Both the position numbers and the translations under genes were made by a program. Below the pieces are notes generated by a model. It had not been told where the DNA came from. It was given only the letters and a program-made list of their open reading frames with translations, and did no database searches. Positions 8,202 to 15,835 of a stretch of 20,196 nucleotides of DNA are shown in pieces (the first letter of the stretch is position 1; each line of letters starts with the position of its first letter). Source of the DNA: Chitinophagaceae bacterium (GTDB lineage Bacteria > Bacteroidota > Bacteroidia > Chitinophagales > Chitinophagaceae); NCBI GenBank assembly GCA_019454915.1, contig JACFNM010000023.1:2767-22962 (forward strand), read 5' to 3'.

Positions 8202-10033
8202 ACGGAGGGTTTTATACTGAGTGAAAGTTCATCTAATTGTTTGGTATCAATTGTGGACGGTGCATCTAACATCACATCCCTTCCGGCATTGTTTTTTGGG
8301 AAGGCGATAAAATCACGGATGCTTTCACTTCCTCCTAAGATAGCACATAACCGGTCGAATCCAAAAGCAAGCCCTCCATGAGGAGGTGCGCCATATTCAA
8401 AGGCGCCTAATAAAAAGCCAAATTTGTGCATAGATTCTTCCCTACTCATGCCCAGCGCGGCAAACATCTTCTCCTGTAGGTTTCTTTGATATATCCGGAT
8501 AGAACCGCCGCCGATTTCATTGCCGTTCAGCACCATGTCGTATGCGTTTGCTTTGATGCGTGCATAAGGATGCTGCAGATATTTTTCAGGATCTGATATG
8601 ACAGGCGAATGATATATCATCGTATCAATATCAGCAGGCTTGGGAGCCGTGAACGGATGGTGACGGGCAACCCATCTGTTTTCTTCCGGTGAATATTCAA
8701 ACAGCGGGAAATCCAATACCCATAATAGTTTGTATTCATCAGCCTTTCTCATCCCTAATCGCTTGCCCATCTCCAACCTCAGTTCGCTGATGGCCTTCCT
8801 CGTTCGCTCTTCATCGCCCGCTAAAATCAATATCAGGTCGCCGGGATTAGCCTGAACGGCTTTAGCGATTCCGGCTAATTGTTCAGAAGTAAAGAATTTA
8901 TCTACGCTGCTTTTCAGGCTACCGTCTGTATTGTATTTTATGAAAGCAAGCCCCTTCATACCTATCTGCGGACGCTTAACCCATTCGGTGAGTTCATCGG
9001 TTTGCTTGCGTGAATACTCACTGCATCCCGGAGCCGCAATAGCCACAATAGTTTCCGCTTCATTGAATACTTTAAAATCACTTTTCGCTATGGATGTGTC
9101 TGCAATTTCTCCTACCTTATCAGGAAAAACATGGGCGGGAACTTTTAAGTTCGCTACCTTCATATCAAAACGAATATCCGGTTTATCATTCCCGTAATGC
9201 CACATGGCATCTTCCCAACTCATTCCGGGAACGCTTTCGGTATAGTCTATTCCCTTTACATCCTTAAAGATTCGTTTGATCAAACCTTCGAACATGTGCA
9301 GAATATCTTCCTGCTCCACAAAGCTCATTTCACAGTCAATCTGGGTGAACTCGGGCTGGCGGTCGGCACGCAAATCCTCATCCCGGAAACATTTTACAAT
9401 CTGGTAATACCGGTCGTACCCGCTCACCATAAGTAATTGCTTAAATGTTTGCGGGCTCTGGGGCAGGGCATAGAACTGACCGGCATTCATCCTGGAGGGC
9501 ACTACAAAATCTCTTGCCCCTTCCGGAGTGGATTTTATCAGAAAAGGCGTTTCAATATCCATGAAGCCCTGTTCATGAAGATAGTTCCGTGCGGAACGAC
9601 TAACAGCGTAGCGTAATTCTATATTCCGTTTTACAATGTTGCGCCGGAGGTCCAGGTACCGGTACTTCATGCGCAGGTCATCCCCTCCGTCGGTGTCATC
9701 CTGAATGGTGAAGGGAGGCGTGGCGGAAGCATTGAGGATGTTGAAGGACTCTACCCTCAGTTCTATATCCCCGGTGGGGATAGCCGGGTTTTTATTGCTC
9801 CGTTCACGAACAATCCCGTTTATCTGCAACACAAATTCGCGGCCAATCGGCGTTTTTTCCAACTGATGATTCAAATCTTCATCAAAAACCAGTTGGGTAA
9901 TGCCATAACGGTCTCTTAAATCAACGAAGGTAATGGCGCCAAACTTTCTGATGGTTTGCACCCAGCCCGCCAGCGTAACCGTTTTTCCCGTATCCTGAAT
10001 AGTTAATTCACCGCAAGTATGTGTCCTGTACAT
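8198..10033 (-). CDS. aspS: Aspartyl-tRNA synthetase
   Basis: A 611-residue class II aminoacyl-tRNA synthetase of bacterial length that charges tRNA-Asp (and possibly tRNA-Asn in non-discriminating versions). Seen: an N-terminal OB-fold anticodon domain at about 1-105 ([19 protein letters not shown]); the catalytic domain with RYLDLR at 125-130; [13 protein letters not shown] at 169-181; [11 protein letters not shown] at 192-202; motif 2 [18 protein letters not shown] at 216-233; a GAD-type insert after about 280; and motif 3 GLAFGFDRL near the C-terminus. The start is supported by the conserved opening [10 protein letters not shown] and by a perfect -7 element 20 bp upstream. It is the first gene of a likely two-gene unit with the downstream membrane protein. 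Confidence 0.97.
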   Translation of the reverse strand: MYRTHTCGELTIQDTGKTVTLAGWVQTIRKFGAITFVDLRDRYGITQLVFDEDLNHQLEKTPIGREFVLQINGIVRERSNKNPAIPTGDIELRVESFNILNASATPPFTIQDDTDGGDDLRMKYRYLDLRRNIVKRNIELRYAVSRSARNYLHEQGFMDIETPFLIKSTPEGARDFVVPSRMNAGQFYALPQSPQTFKQLLMVSGYDRYYQIVKCFRDEDLRADRQPEFTQIDCEMSFVEQEDILHMFEGLIKRIFKDVKGIDYTESVPGMSWEDAMWHYGNDKPDIRFDMKVANLKVPAHVFPDKVGEIADTSIAKSDFKVFNEAETIVAIAAPGCSEYSRKQTDELTEWVKRPQIGMKGLAFIKYNTDGSLKSSVDKFFTSEQLAGIAKAVQANPGDLILILAGDEERTRKAISELRLEMGKRLGMRKADEYKLLWVLDFPLFEYSPEENRWVARHHPFTAPKPADIDTMIYHSPVISDPEKYLQHPYARIKANAYDMVLNGNEIGGGSIRIYQRNLQEKMFAALGMSREESMHKFGFLLGAFEYGAPPHGGLAFGFDRLCAILGGSESIRDFIAFPKNNAGRDVMLDAPSTIDTKQLDELSLSIKPSV

Positions 10034-10053
10034 CTGTGTTTTTTTGAGGATGG

Positions 10054-10061
10054 CAAAGGTA
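10054..10061 (-). promoter_or_regulatory. Bacteroidota -7 promoter element for aspS
   Basis: On the minus strand this reads TACCTTTG, a full match to TAnnTTTG, 20 bp upstream of the aspS ATG. It predicts a very short 5' leader. The -33 element is not clear. Confidence 0.6.
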
Positions 10062-10185
10062 AATCATTTACGCCCATATTCAGAAGCCCGGCAGGGAAAG
10101 AGACCTATCGAAGTTTTCATAGGTTATAAGGCGGTTGTGGACATTAAAGAAACGAACTGTATGAAGCATAGCAACATTATAGGTT

Positions 10186-10207
10186 AAAATGCTTTAAGGA
10201 GAGCATT
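10186..10207 (-). terminator. Weak possible terminator downstream of the 150-residue membrane protein gene
   Basis: Arms AATGCT (10188-10193) and AGCATT (10202-10207) flank an 8-base spacer. On the minus strand the second arm runs into a short TTTT. The stem is short and AT-rich, so this is only tentative. The rest of the 220-bp gap 10034-10253 shows nothing beyond the aspS promoter. Confidence 0.25.
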
Positions 10208-10253
10208 ATCAGGGCTGCTGGTTGTATAAGACGAAGAGGTCTCGTCCCAAAAG

Positions 10254-10706
10254 TCAGATGTTTTCCATAGCGGCGGCTTTTTGCCGCCTGTCTTCTTTCA
10301 CCAGTTCTTCTGCCTTGAGAATCATTTCTTTTCGGAAACTCTTTTTATGCCCTAAAAACGCATAATAATAAACCAGGATGCCTAATCCGATGGAGAAAGG
10401 GATTAAGGCCAGGTGGCGTGCTCCCCAGGGACCTTCATCCCAGCCGTAGAACTCGCCTGTCATCCAAAGACAGTTTGCGGTAATCCATAGCACAACAGCC
10501 AGATTGTGCAACAGTTCAGCAGTCAGCTTTCGTGTTTGCCAGGTTATCAGAAGGGCAGCGCTTAAGGTGGGTATGATCATGAACATTCCAAAAATATGAA
10601 AATCGAGCGCCCAGCTTATATCCTTCAGTAACCATAATAAAATGTGCAGGTTCTCAATTCTCCGGAAACGAGCCGGGATTTTATAAATTTCCGTATTATC
10701 GTTCAT
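10254..10706 (-). CDS. Small integral membrane protein of unknown function
   Basis: A 150-residue protein. After a polar, Arg-rich N-terminus it has a WLLKDISWALDF block (about 26-37) and hydrophobic segments at about 39-56, 65-86 and 97-117. A charged, Lys/Glu-rich cytoplasmic-type tail (119-150) follows. Conserved-looking features are the LLKDISW motif, MIIPTLS, and the acidic aromatic loop GEFYGWDEG between the last two helices. It resembles uncharacterised Bacteroidota membrane proteins with the same LLKDxxWAL block, but I know no function. It is probably monocistronic: there is a -7 element at 10758-10765 upstream, and aspS has its own promoter downstream. Confidence 0.75.
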   Translation of the reverse strand: MNDNTEIYKIPARFRRIENLHILLWLLKDISWALDFHIFGMFMIIPTLSAALLITWQTRKLTAELLHNLAVVLWITANCLWMTGEFYGWDEGPWGARHLALIPFSIGLGILVYYYAFLGHKKSFRKEMILKAEELVKEDRRQKAAAMENI

Positions 10707-10757
10707 CAGATTCTAATGAATAATTGACAGCAATAGGTATGATTTGTTTATGGGTTT

Positions 10758-10765
10758 CAAAAGTA
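10758..10765 (-). promoter_or_regulatory. Bacteroidota -7 promoter element for the 150-residue membrane protein gene
   Basis: On the minus strand this reads TACTTTTG, a full TAnnTTTG match, 51 bp upstream of the ATG at 10706. It lies in the 180-bp divergent gap shared with the S10 peptidase. For the peptidase side only a seven-of-eight match (TATATTTT, 10810-10817, plus strand) is seen. Confidence 0.5.
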
Positions 10766-10886
10766 AATAGATTACTCATAAGCCATGAGCGCACAGGAAA
10801 AGAATATTTTATATTTTTAACGCAACAGAACAACGCGATAATTTCAAAAGAATCTTTTTTGTCAGATAAAAGAAAAATATTTAAGT

Positions 10887-12434
10887 ATGAAGGCAATCTT
10901 ATTAAGCAGCTTTGTTTTTCTCAGTACGTTTTATTTAGCTGATGCACAAAATACGGGCTCAGGAGATAAACTGCCTGAGGCGCCGGATAAAGCGGTTGAA
11001 GCGTATAAAATCAAACTAAACCCGGATACAACCATCACCCGTAAGAATACGGTAACGATCAAAGGGCAGCGAATTCCTTATACCGTAATCGCCGGCACCA
11101 TACCGGTATGGGACGAAAAGGAAAATCCGCTGGCGGGTGTGTTTTTCACTTATTACGAAAGGTCTGATGTTACCGATCGTTCCAGCAGGCCAATAGTATT
11201 TTCATTCAACGGAGGCCCCGGCACACCTTCGGTATGGATGGAAATAGGATATACCGGTCCCCGGTTGCTAAAGATTGACAGTGAAGGATATCCTGTGCAG
11301 CCCTTTGGTATGCAGGATAATCCCTATTCGATAATTGACGTGGCGGACGTCGTATATATAGATCCGGTGAATACGGGTTTTTCCAGACCCATAAGTAATA
11401 AGATTCCCAGGGAAACTTTTTTCGGAGTGAATGCAGATGTCAAGTATCTGGCAGGCTGGATTAGTACATTCATCAGCCGGTACAAGCGTTGGGCTTCGCC
11501 GAAATACTTAATTGGAGAAAGTTATGGTACAACAAGGGTTTCCGGACTGGCATTAGAGCTACAAAACAGCCGGTGGATATACCCGAATGGGATTATATTG
11601 GTTTCCCCCACCGGGTTGGGTATTGACAGAGGCCGGGTGATGCAGGACGCCTTGTTACTGCCTTATTATGCCGCTACGGCATGGTATCATAAGGTGCTGT
11701 CTGCGGATCTTCAGCAAAAAGACCTCACCAGTATGCTCCCCGAAGTGGAGCGATTTACAGTGGAGGAATATCTGCCGGCACTCACAAAAGGAGGATCACT
11801 TACGGAAGCAGAGAGAAAAGGGATTGCGGAAAAAGTAGCACGATTTTCAGGGTTGAAGACAGAGGTGGTACTCCAGAATAATCTGTCTATCGGTACCTGG
11901 TTTTTTTGGAAGGAGTTACTGAGAGATAAGGGATATACAATTGGCCGGCTGGATTCGAGATATTTGGGAAAAGATAAAAAGGATGCCGGGGAAAGACCGG
12001 ATTACAATGCGGAATTAACCGCCTGGCTGCAGGCATTTACGCCGGCCATCAATATTTATCTGAGGGATGAACTGAATTTCAAAACCGATTTAAGTTATAA
12101 TATGTTTGGCAATGTGTATCCCTGGGATAATGAAAATAACAGAACAGGGGATCAGTTGCGCCAGGCCATGGCACAAAACCCAAATTTGCATTTAATGGTG
12201 CAAAGTGGTTACTATGATGGCGCATGCGATTATTTCAATGCCAAATTTAATTTATGGCAGATGGATCCGGGCGGAAAGTTACAGGAACGGATGACCTGGA
12301 AGGGCTATAGAGGCGGACACATGATGTACCTGCGAAAAGAAGATTTGGCGTCCAGTACACAGGATTTGCGCGATTTTATTTTAAAGACTATTCCGAAAGA
12401 GGGCAGGGGAGCAAAATATGAAAGAGATAAATAG
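10887..12434 (+). CDS. Secreted S10 family serine carboxypeptidase-like peptidase
   Basis: A 515-residue exported alpha/beta hydrolase. The signal peptide spans about 1-20 (MKAILLSS..., cleavage after LADA before Gln21). Seen: the oxyanion-hole block SFNGGPGTPS at 106-115, the YIDPVNTGFS block at 157-166, the nucleophile elbow GESYG with S212, the acid D444 in SGYYDGACDYF, and the catalytic His H478 in YRGGHMM. The spacing of the Asp to the following Cys and Asp matches the carboxypeptidase Y pattern. The likely role is removal of C-terminal residues from peptides in the periplasm or outside the cell. It is transcribed divergently from the small membrane protein gene. An alternative start was not preferred, because this one gives an ordinary signal peptide. 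Confidence 0.93.
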   Translation: MKAILLSSFVFLSTFYLADAQNTGSGDKLPEAPDKAVEAYKIKLNPDTTITRKNTVTIKGQRIPYTVIAGTIPVWDEKENPLAGVFFTYYERSDVTDRSSRPIVFSFNGGPGTPSVWMEIGYTGPRLLKIDSEGYPVQPFGMQDNPYSIIDVADVVYIDPVNTGFSRPISNKIPRETFFGVNADVKYLAGWISTFISRYKRWASPKYLIGESYGTTRVSGLALELQNSRWIYPNGIILVSPTGLGIDRGRVMQDALLLPYYAATAWYHKVLSADLQQKDLTSMLPEVERFTVEEYLPALTKGGSLTEAERKGIAEKVARFSGLKTEVVLQNNLSIGTWFFWKELLRDKGYTIGRLDSRYLGKDKKDAGERPDYNAELTAWLQAFTPAINIYLRDELNFKTDLSYNMFGNVYPWDNENNRTGDQLRQAMAQNPNLHLMVQSGYYDGACDYFNAKFNLWQMDPGGKLQERMTWKGYRGGHMMYLRKEDLASSTQDLRDFILKTIPKEGRGAKYERDK

Positions 12435-12499
12435 AAGGTTGTACCTGTGATGAAGACGGGATAATGATTAAATTCCAGTCCGTATCTGTTTCTGTATTT

Positions 12500-12519
12500 A
12501 CATTCGCAGTTGCGAATGT
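12500..12519. repeat. Perfect 9-bp inverted repeat with 2-bp spacer
   Basis: ACATTCGCA (12500-12508), GT, then TGCGAATGT (12511-12519). It lies 66 bp after the S10 peptidase stop and 93 bp before the next start. The near-zero spacer is typical of a protein-binding operator. As RNA it could give a 7-bp stem with a 6-nt loop followed by ATTTTGTT, so a weak terminator is the alternative. Confidence 0.55.
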
Positions 12520-12541
12520 GGGAATTTTGTTAATGGACGGA

Positions 12542-12555
12542 ATCACTGAAGTGAT
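12542..12555. repeat. Second inverted repeat ATCACT-GA-AGTGAT
   Basis: Six-base perfect arms with a 2-base spacer, 22 bp after the first dyad and 29 bp before a perfect -7 element (12585-12592). That position could overlap or abut the -33 region, as an activator or repressor site would. Confidence 0.4.
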
Positions 12556-12584
12556 CTCAGAGGATGCATTTCATCAATTATTAT

Positions 12585-12592
12585 TACTTTTG
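12585..12592 (+). promoter_or_regulatory. Bacteroidota -7 promoter element for the DUF6580-like gene and possibly yraN
   Basis: TACTTTTG is a full TAnnTTTG match 20 bp before the ATG at 12613. No clear TTTG is seen at the -33 distance. Confidence 0.55.
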
Positions 12593-12612
12593 ACAAGGTT
12601 AAATCATTCAAT

Positions 12613-13121
12613 ATGAAAACAGGGAAGCATATTTTGTCTATTTTTTTGATGTTGATTGTTGTTTCAGCCCTTTATCGGGTGGTGCCCGGCCGTCCTTACG
12701 GTTTTGCACCGCAGATAGCCATGGCATTCTTTGCGGGGGCTGTTATTCAATCAAAGAGACTGGCATTTGCTCTGCCTATATTGTCTATGGTTCTTTCGGA
12801 TGCTTTATTTCAGGCATTATACTATTTGGGTCTTTCTCCTATGTGGGGATTTTATGAAGGGCAATTGGTGAATTATCTTCTGTTTGGATTATTGACAGTG
12901 ATGTTTCTGCACCAACGGTGTATTTCCTGCTTTCCAACTTTCTGGTGTGGTTTAGTGGAGGAGGTTATCATCGTCCAAAAACTTTCGAAGGCTTAATGCT
13001 GGCTTATCAGGACGGATTACCCTTCTATCTGAATTCCGTTGTCGGAACATTATTTTTTGCCGGATTGTTTTTTGGAGGGTATTACCTGATACAACATAGC
13101 CGGAAGCCGAAGCTGGCTTAA
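12613..13121 (+). pseudogene. DUF6580-like membrane protein, frameshifted with probable internal deletion
   Basis: Two overlapping frames make one family-like protein. Frame A (12613-12996) gives the signal/TM start, the block RVVPGRPYGFAPQIAMAFFA, the KRLAFALPILSMVLSDALF block and FYEGQLVNYLLFGLLTV, then turns into non-family sequence after about 12900. Frame B (open from before 12906 to 13121) gives APTVYFLLSNFLVWFSGG, RPKTFEGLMLAYQDGLPFY and the last hydrophobic helix. In DUF6580-type proteins the helix ending at about FGLLTV and the YFLLSNF block are usually separated by about 20 residues, which are absent here. The frame change fits loss of 3n+1 bases. So this looks like a real deletion rather than a single-base sequencing error. 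The promoter looks intact. Function of the family is unknown; it is a multi-helix inner-membrane protein. Confidence 0.7.
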
Positions 13122-13145
13122 TGATTAAGTTGAGTTACTGATATC

Positions 13146-13502
13146 ATGGCTAACCATCATCTCACCGGGAAAAAAGGAGAAGAATTGGCCCGTCTTTACC
13201 TTGAAAGAAATGACTTTGTCATTCTTCACAACAACTGGCGTTATTCTTACTACGAGATAGATATTGTTGCTCACAAAGGCGGAGTTTTACATTTTATTGA
13301 AGTAAAGACAAGAAGGTCTTTGCATTATGGCTTTCCTGAGGAAAGTGTTTCAGACCAAAAAATGGAGCGGTTGATGAAGGGAGCGGAAGCATTTCTTGAT
13401 CAAAATCCGGAATGGAACAGGATACAATACGACGTACTGGCGATTAATATCTGGAAGCATAAAAATCCGGAATTCTTTTTTATTGAAGACGTGTACCTCT
13501 AA
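13146..13502 (+). CDS. yraN: YraN family (UPF0102) nuclease-fold protein
   Basis: A 118-residue protein of the usual family length. Seen: GKKGEELARLYLE at 8-20, NWRYSYYEIDIV at 30-41, and HFIEVKTRR at 49-57, which give the restriction-endonuclease-like acidic/Lys pattern (E37, D39, E52-x-K54). The GF-x-x-ES-x-S block follows at 62-69. Relatives have the Holliday-junction-resolvase-like fold; the cellular role remains poorly defined. It starts 24 bp after the broken DUF6580-like gene and is followed by a 91-bp gap and xerD, so it may depend on the promoter at 12585 or on an unseen one. Confidence 0.93.
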   Translation: MANHHLTGKKGEELARLYLERNDFVILHNNWRYSYYEIDIVAHKGGVLHFIEVKTRRSLHYGFPEESVSDQKMERLMKGAEAFLDQNPEWNRIQYDVLAINIWKHKNPEFFFIEDVYL

Positions 13503-13593
13503 GGCATGCTTAATCCGGTTCGTCTGAAATTATATTGACAGATATTTGTATAAACGATAAAAGGACGCGTTTCCGGATACAGAAATATAATAT

Positions 13594-14493
13594 ATGTGGG
13601 AGGATATCATCAAAGGTTTTAAACGGTATTTAATTCTGGAAAAATCACTCAGTACCCATTCCGTCGAAGCCTATGCCGGTGATATAGAGAAGTTGACGCA
13701 ATACCTTCAGATGAAGGAGATCGTCAAAACGCCCGGTGATATTGATTTGCAGGATCTGAAAGGGTTTGTTCAATGGATTGCCGGGTTAAATATGGCCGCC
13801 TCTTCCCAGGCAAGGATTATTTCCGGACTCAGAACTTTTTACAAATATTGCCTGCTCGAAAAGATCGGTTCAGCGGATCCTACTATCTTATTGGAGTCGC
13901 CTAAGTTAAAGAGAAGCTTACCCGATGTTCTTGGTTTTGAAGAAATAGAAGCCATTATCAGTCAGATTGATGTGAGCAAGCCGGAAGGGGTCCGTAATAA
14001 AGCTATCATTGAAATCATGTATAGTTGCGGTCTTCGGGTGAGCGAAGTGACCGGTCTGAAAATATCAAATCTTCATTTTTCCGAAGGGTACATAAATGTT
14101 ACCGGTAAGGGCGATAAAGAACGATTGGTTCCTGTTGGGAATGATGCCATAAAATATATAAATCTCTATCGGGAACATGTTAGAGCCCACCTCAATATCC
14201 AAAAAGGTGAAGAAGACATTTTGTTTTTAAACCGGAGAGGCCATGGCTTGACACGGAATATGATTTTTTTGATGATTAAAGACCTGGTAAAAATGGCAGG
14301 GATCAGGAAAAACATCTCTCCGCATACGTTTCGCCATTCTTTTGCCACTCATTTGGTGGAGGGCGGCGCCGATTTAAGGGCGGTACAGGAGATGCTGGGA
14401 CATGAAAGTATTATCACCACGGAAATTTATACCCACCTCGACCGTGACTATCTCCGGGATACCCTCCGGCAGTACCATCCACGCTTCCATTGA
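13594..14493 (+). CDS. xerD: Site-specific tyrosine recombinase XerD
   Basis: A 299-residue tyrosine recombinase. The N-terminal SAM-like core-binding domain spans about 5-90 and the catalytic domain about 108-299. The catalytic set is complete: R148 (CGLRVSE), K172 (GKGDKER), H244 and R247 (HTFRHSF), H270 (LGHESI) and nucleophile Y279 (EIYTHLD). This numbering coincides with E. coli XerD, supporting XerD rather than XerC or a phage integrase. Its role is resolution of chromosome dimers at dif with FtsK and XerC. No att-like repeats, tRNA or other integration signs flank it, so it is a housekeeping copy. A terminator follows at 14541-14558. Confidence 0.93.
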   Translation: MWEDIIKGFKRYLILEKSLSTHSVEAYAGDIEKLTQYLQMKEIVKTPGDIDLQDLKGFVQWIAGLNMAASSQARIISGLRTFYKYCLLEKIGSADPTILLESPKLKRSLPDVLGFEEIEAIISQIDVSKPEGVRNKAIIEIMYSCGLRVSEVTGLKISNLHFSEGYINVTGKGDKERLVPVGNDAIKYINLYREHVRAHLNIQKGEEDILFLNRRGHGLTRNMIFLMIKDLVKMAGIRKNISPHTFRHSFATHLVEGGADLRAVQEMLGHESIITTEIYTHLDRDYLRDTLRQYHPRFH

Positions 14494-14540
14494 TACATGT
14501 CATTATTTAACATGAATTTTCCCCCGAAATACAAGAAAAC

Positions 14541-14558
14541 CGGAAAGTTTCCGTTTTT
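14541..14558 (+). terminator. Intrinsic terminator after xerD
   Basis: CGGAA (14541-14545) pairs with TTCCG (14549-14553) around a 3-base loop, followed by five T (14554-14558). The upstream AAAA can extend pairing with the T run across one bulged C. It sits 48 bp after the xerD stop. Confidence 0.6.
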
Positions 14559-14693
14559 ATGCCAGCCAATATGAAATAACCAGATCTTTGAATATTATTT
14601 AATAGAATGATTGAAATTTGTTAAATAAACAATTACTGAGCGTTAATATTGCCATATTTTAGCAATTGTTTAAAATAATCGGGTTGAAAAGAG

Positions 14694-14724
14694 TTTGTAC
14701 GTAATAGAAATATTCGTACTTTTG
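14694..14724 (+). promoter_or_regulatory. Strong Bacteroidota promoter (-33 TTTG, 19 bp, -7 TACTTTTG)
   Basis: TTTG at 14694-14697 and TACTTTTG at 14717-14724 are separated by exactly 19 bp, matching the primary-sigma consensus of Bacteroidota at both boxes. Transcription should begin near 14729-14732, about 270 nt before the first candidate start codon (15003). It is the best promoter in the window and implies high expression. Confidence 0.8.
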
Positions 14725-14734
14725 CGCTTCGAAG

Positions 14735-14843
14735 TTGGAACCTTACTTAACGGTTGCTTGTAAGCGACTAAACAATTGAAATAGTCTCTCCGTCTTTTTA
14801 GAAGTTTTCTTCGGTTAAAACTTAAAACTTACTCAGGTTCCGG
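14735..14843 (+). promoter_or_regulatory. Candidate structured leader RNA upstream of the repeat protein
   Basis: The element begins within a few nucleotides of the predicted transcription start. Complementary arms seen by eye: a closing stem 14735-14743 with 14835-14843 (seven Watson-Crick pairs plus two G-T); ACGG 14750-14753 with CCGT 14790-14793; hairpin 14753-14758 with 14763-14768, which competes with GACTA 14766-14770 pairing to TAGTC 14782-14786; then a T run at 14795-14799; and hairpin AAGTTTT 14802-14808 with AAAACTT 14817-14823, whose loop contains a C-TTCG-G tetraloop. I recognise no known riboswitch class. The rest of the 509-bp gap 14494-15002 holds the xerD terminator, the promoter and a second hairpin at 14917-14947. 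Confidence 0.45.
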
Positions 14844-14916
14844 ATATTCCTAGCATTGTTGCCATTCGTTGAAAAGTTTAAATTGAATTATGACCATTTA
14901 TCAAGTTATATTACCA

Positions 14917-14947
14917 TACAATGTACTATGCATAGCATAGTAGTGTA
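14917..14947 (+). repeat. Inverted repeat / hairpin in the leader
   Basis: TACTATG (14924-14930) and CATAGTA (14936-14942) are perfect 7-base arms around CATAG. The stem continues across a small internal loop with TACA (14917-14920) and TGTA (14944-14947). It lies about 56 nt before the start at 15003 and overlaps a 16-codon open frame (14890-14940). Confidence 0.45.
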
Positions 14948-15002
14948 AGTGAGCTTAATTTTGTGTGGAAATTGAAATTGATAAACAAATTTTTAAATAG
15001 TC

Positions 15003-15752
15003 ATGAATATGAAAACCAAGAGTAAAATGGAATTAAGGACAGGAAAAAATCATAAGGGAATGAACCGGATCTCTACGGATTTAATCGGGAGATTCATTTC
15101 AAGGCTGCTGGTTTTGACAGTGGGTCTCTTTATGATGTCTTTTATCCAGGAAGAATCAATTGTTATCGGAAACGATACTAATAAGAACGTTGTAAAGATT
15201 TCTTCAGTTGACGGTAAAGGTTACATGGCAACACTGGTTGACCCCGGAAAGGGTAGTAACAGCAATTCCTATGCGATTAGTACGCCAGGTAATAAAGCTA
15301 AGTATGAGGCCGACAGAGAAGCCATCGTTGGATTTATAGTTGATGCCAGGGACCGGAGAATCTGGAGCTTGAACAGGCAGATAGCTGCGGAAAAGGCGGA
15401 TTACGAAATGCGTCTGAATTTCCTTACCCGTAATATGTATCCTGCTTTTGAATCTGGCGGTCAAACAGACCTGGAAATGCAGACGAGGTTCATCTTTACG
15501 AATGTGTCTATCGCCACGCCGGATGCTTATAGTATTTATAAGGCAGACAAGGAAATGTCGGAGGATTTTATCGGACATAACCTGCAGGTTACCATTAATA
15601 AGCCGTTGAAGGATTTATTTAATAAAGCAGATGCAGATATGACCTCTTCCTTTGAAAAGGCTATGCAGCCTGTAATCAGCCTGCCAACTGACAAAATGGT
15701 AACAAACGCAGACCGTGAAGTGTGGCAGCATTTCAACCTGCAAATACAATAA
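15003..15752 (+). CDS. Exported protein of unknown function with six degenerate [AT]D-x-[ED]-x4-F repeats
   Basis: A 249-residue protein I do not recognise. A basic N-terminus (Lys/Arg-rich, to about 29) precedes one hydrophobic segment at about 31-48. If translation starts at the ATG at 15060 (residue 20) this becomes an ordinary signal peptide, so 15060 is a serious alternative start. The rest holds six copies of a nine-residue motif: ADREAIVGF 103-111, ADYEMRLNF 132-140, TDLEMQTRF 155-163, ADKEMSEDF 181-189, ADADMTSSF 209-217 and ADREVWQHF 236-244, spaced 23-29 residues apart. The last three are preceded by a beta-like V-x-I/L-x-x-P segment. It has no Cys. The strong promoter, long leader and 13-bp terminator hairpin make it a self-contained, probably abundant, single-gene unit. 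A structural or surface-layer-type role is only a guess. Confidence 0.75.
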   Translation: MNMKTKSKMELRTGKNHKGMNRISTDLIGRFISRLLVLTVGLFMMSFIQEESIVIGNDTNKNVVKISSVDGKGYMATLVDPGKGSNSNSYAISTPGNKAKYEADREAIVGFIVDARDRRIWSLNRQIAAEKADYEMRLNFLTRNMYPAFESGGQTDLEMQTRFIFTNVSIATPDAYSIYKADKEMSEDFIGHNLQVTINKPLKDLFNKADADMTSSFEKAMQPVISLPTDKMVTNADREVWQHFNLQIQ

Positions 15753-15803
15753 GAAATATAAACATAGTTTCAGTTTTTGAATTGTTGGTGTGTGGTTATG
15801 GCT

Positions 15804-15835
15804 CAGAAAGACCGGCTTTTATGCCGGTCTTTCTG
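15804..15835 (+). terminator. 13-bp perfect hairpin terminator after the repeat-protein gene
   Basis: CAGAAAGACCGGC (15804-15816) pairs perfectly with GCCGGTCTTTCTG (15823-15835) around the loop TTTTAT. There is no long T run after it, but the T-rich lower right arm resembles many Bacteroidota terminators. It could act in both directions. Confidence 0.75.

Noticed and set aside
13594..14493. XerD-type recombinase as a sign of an integrated element
   Set aside because: Catalytic numbering matches housekeeping XerD; no att repeats, tRNA, phage or transfer genes are nearby.
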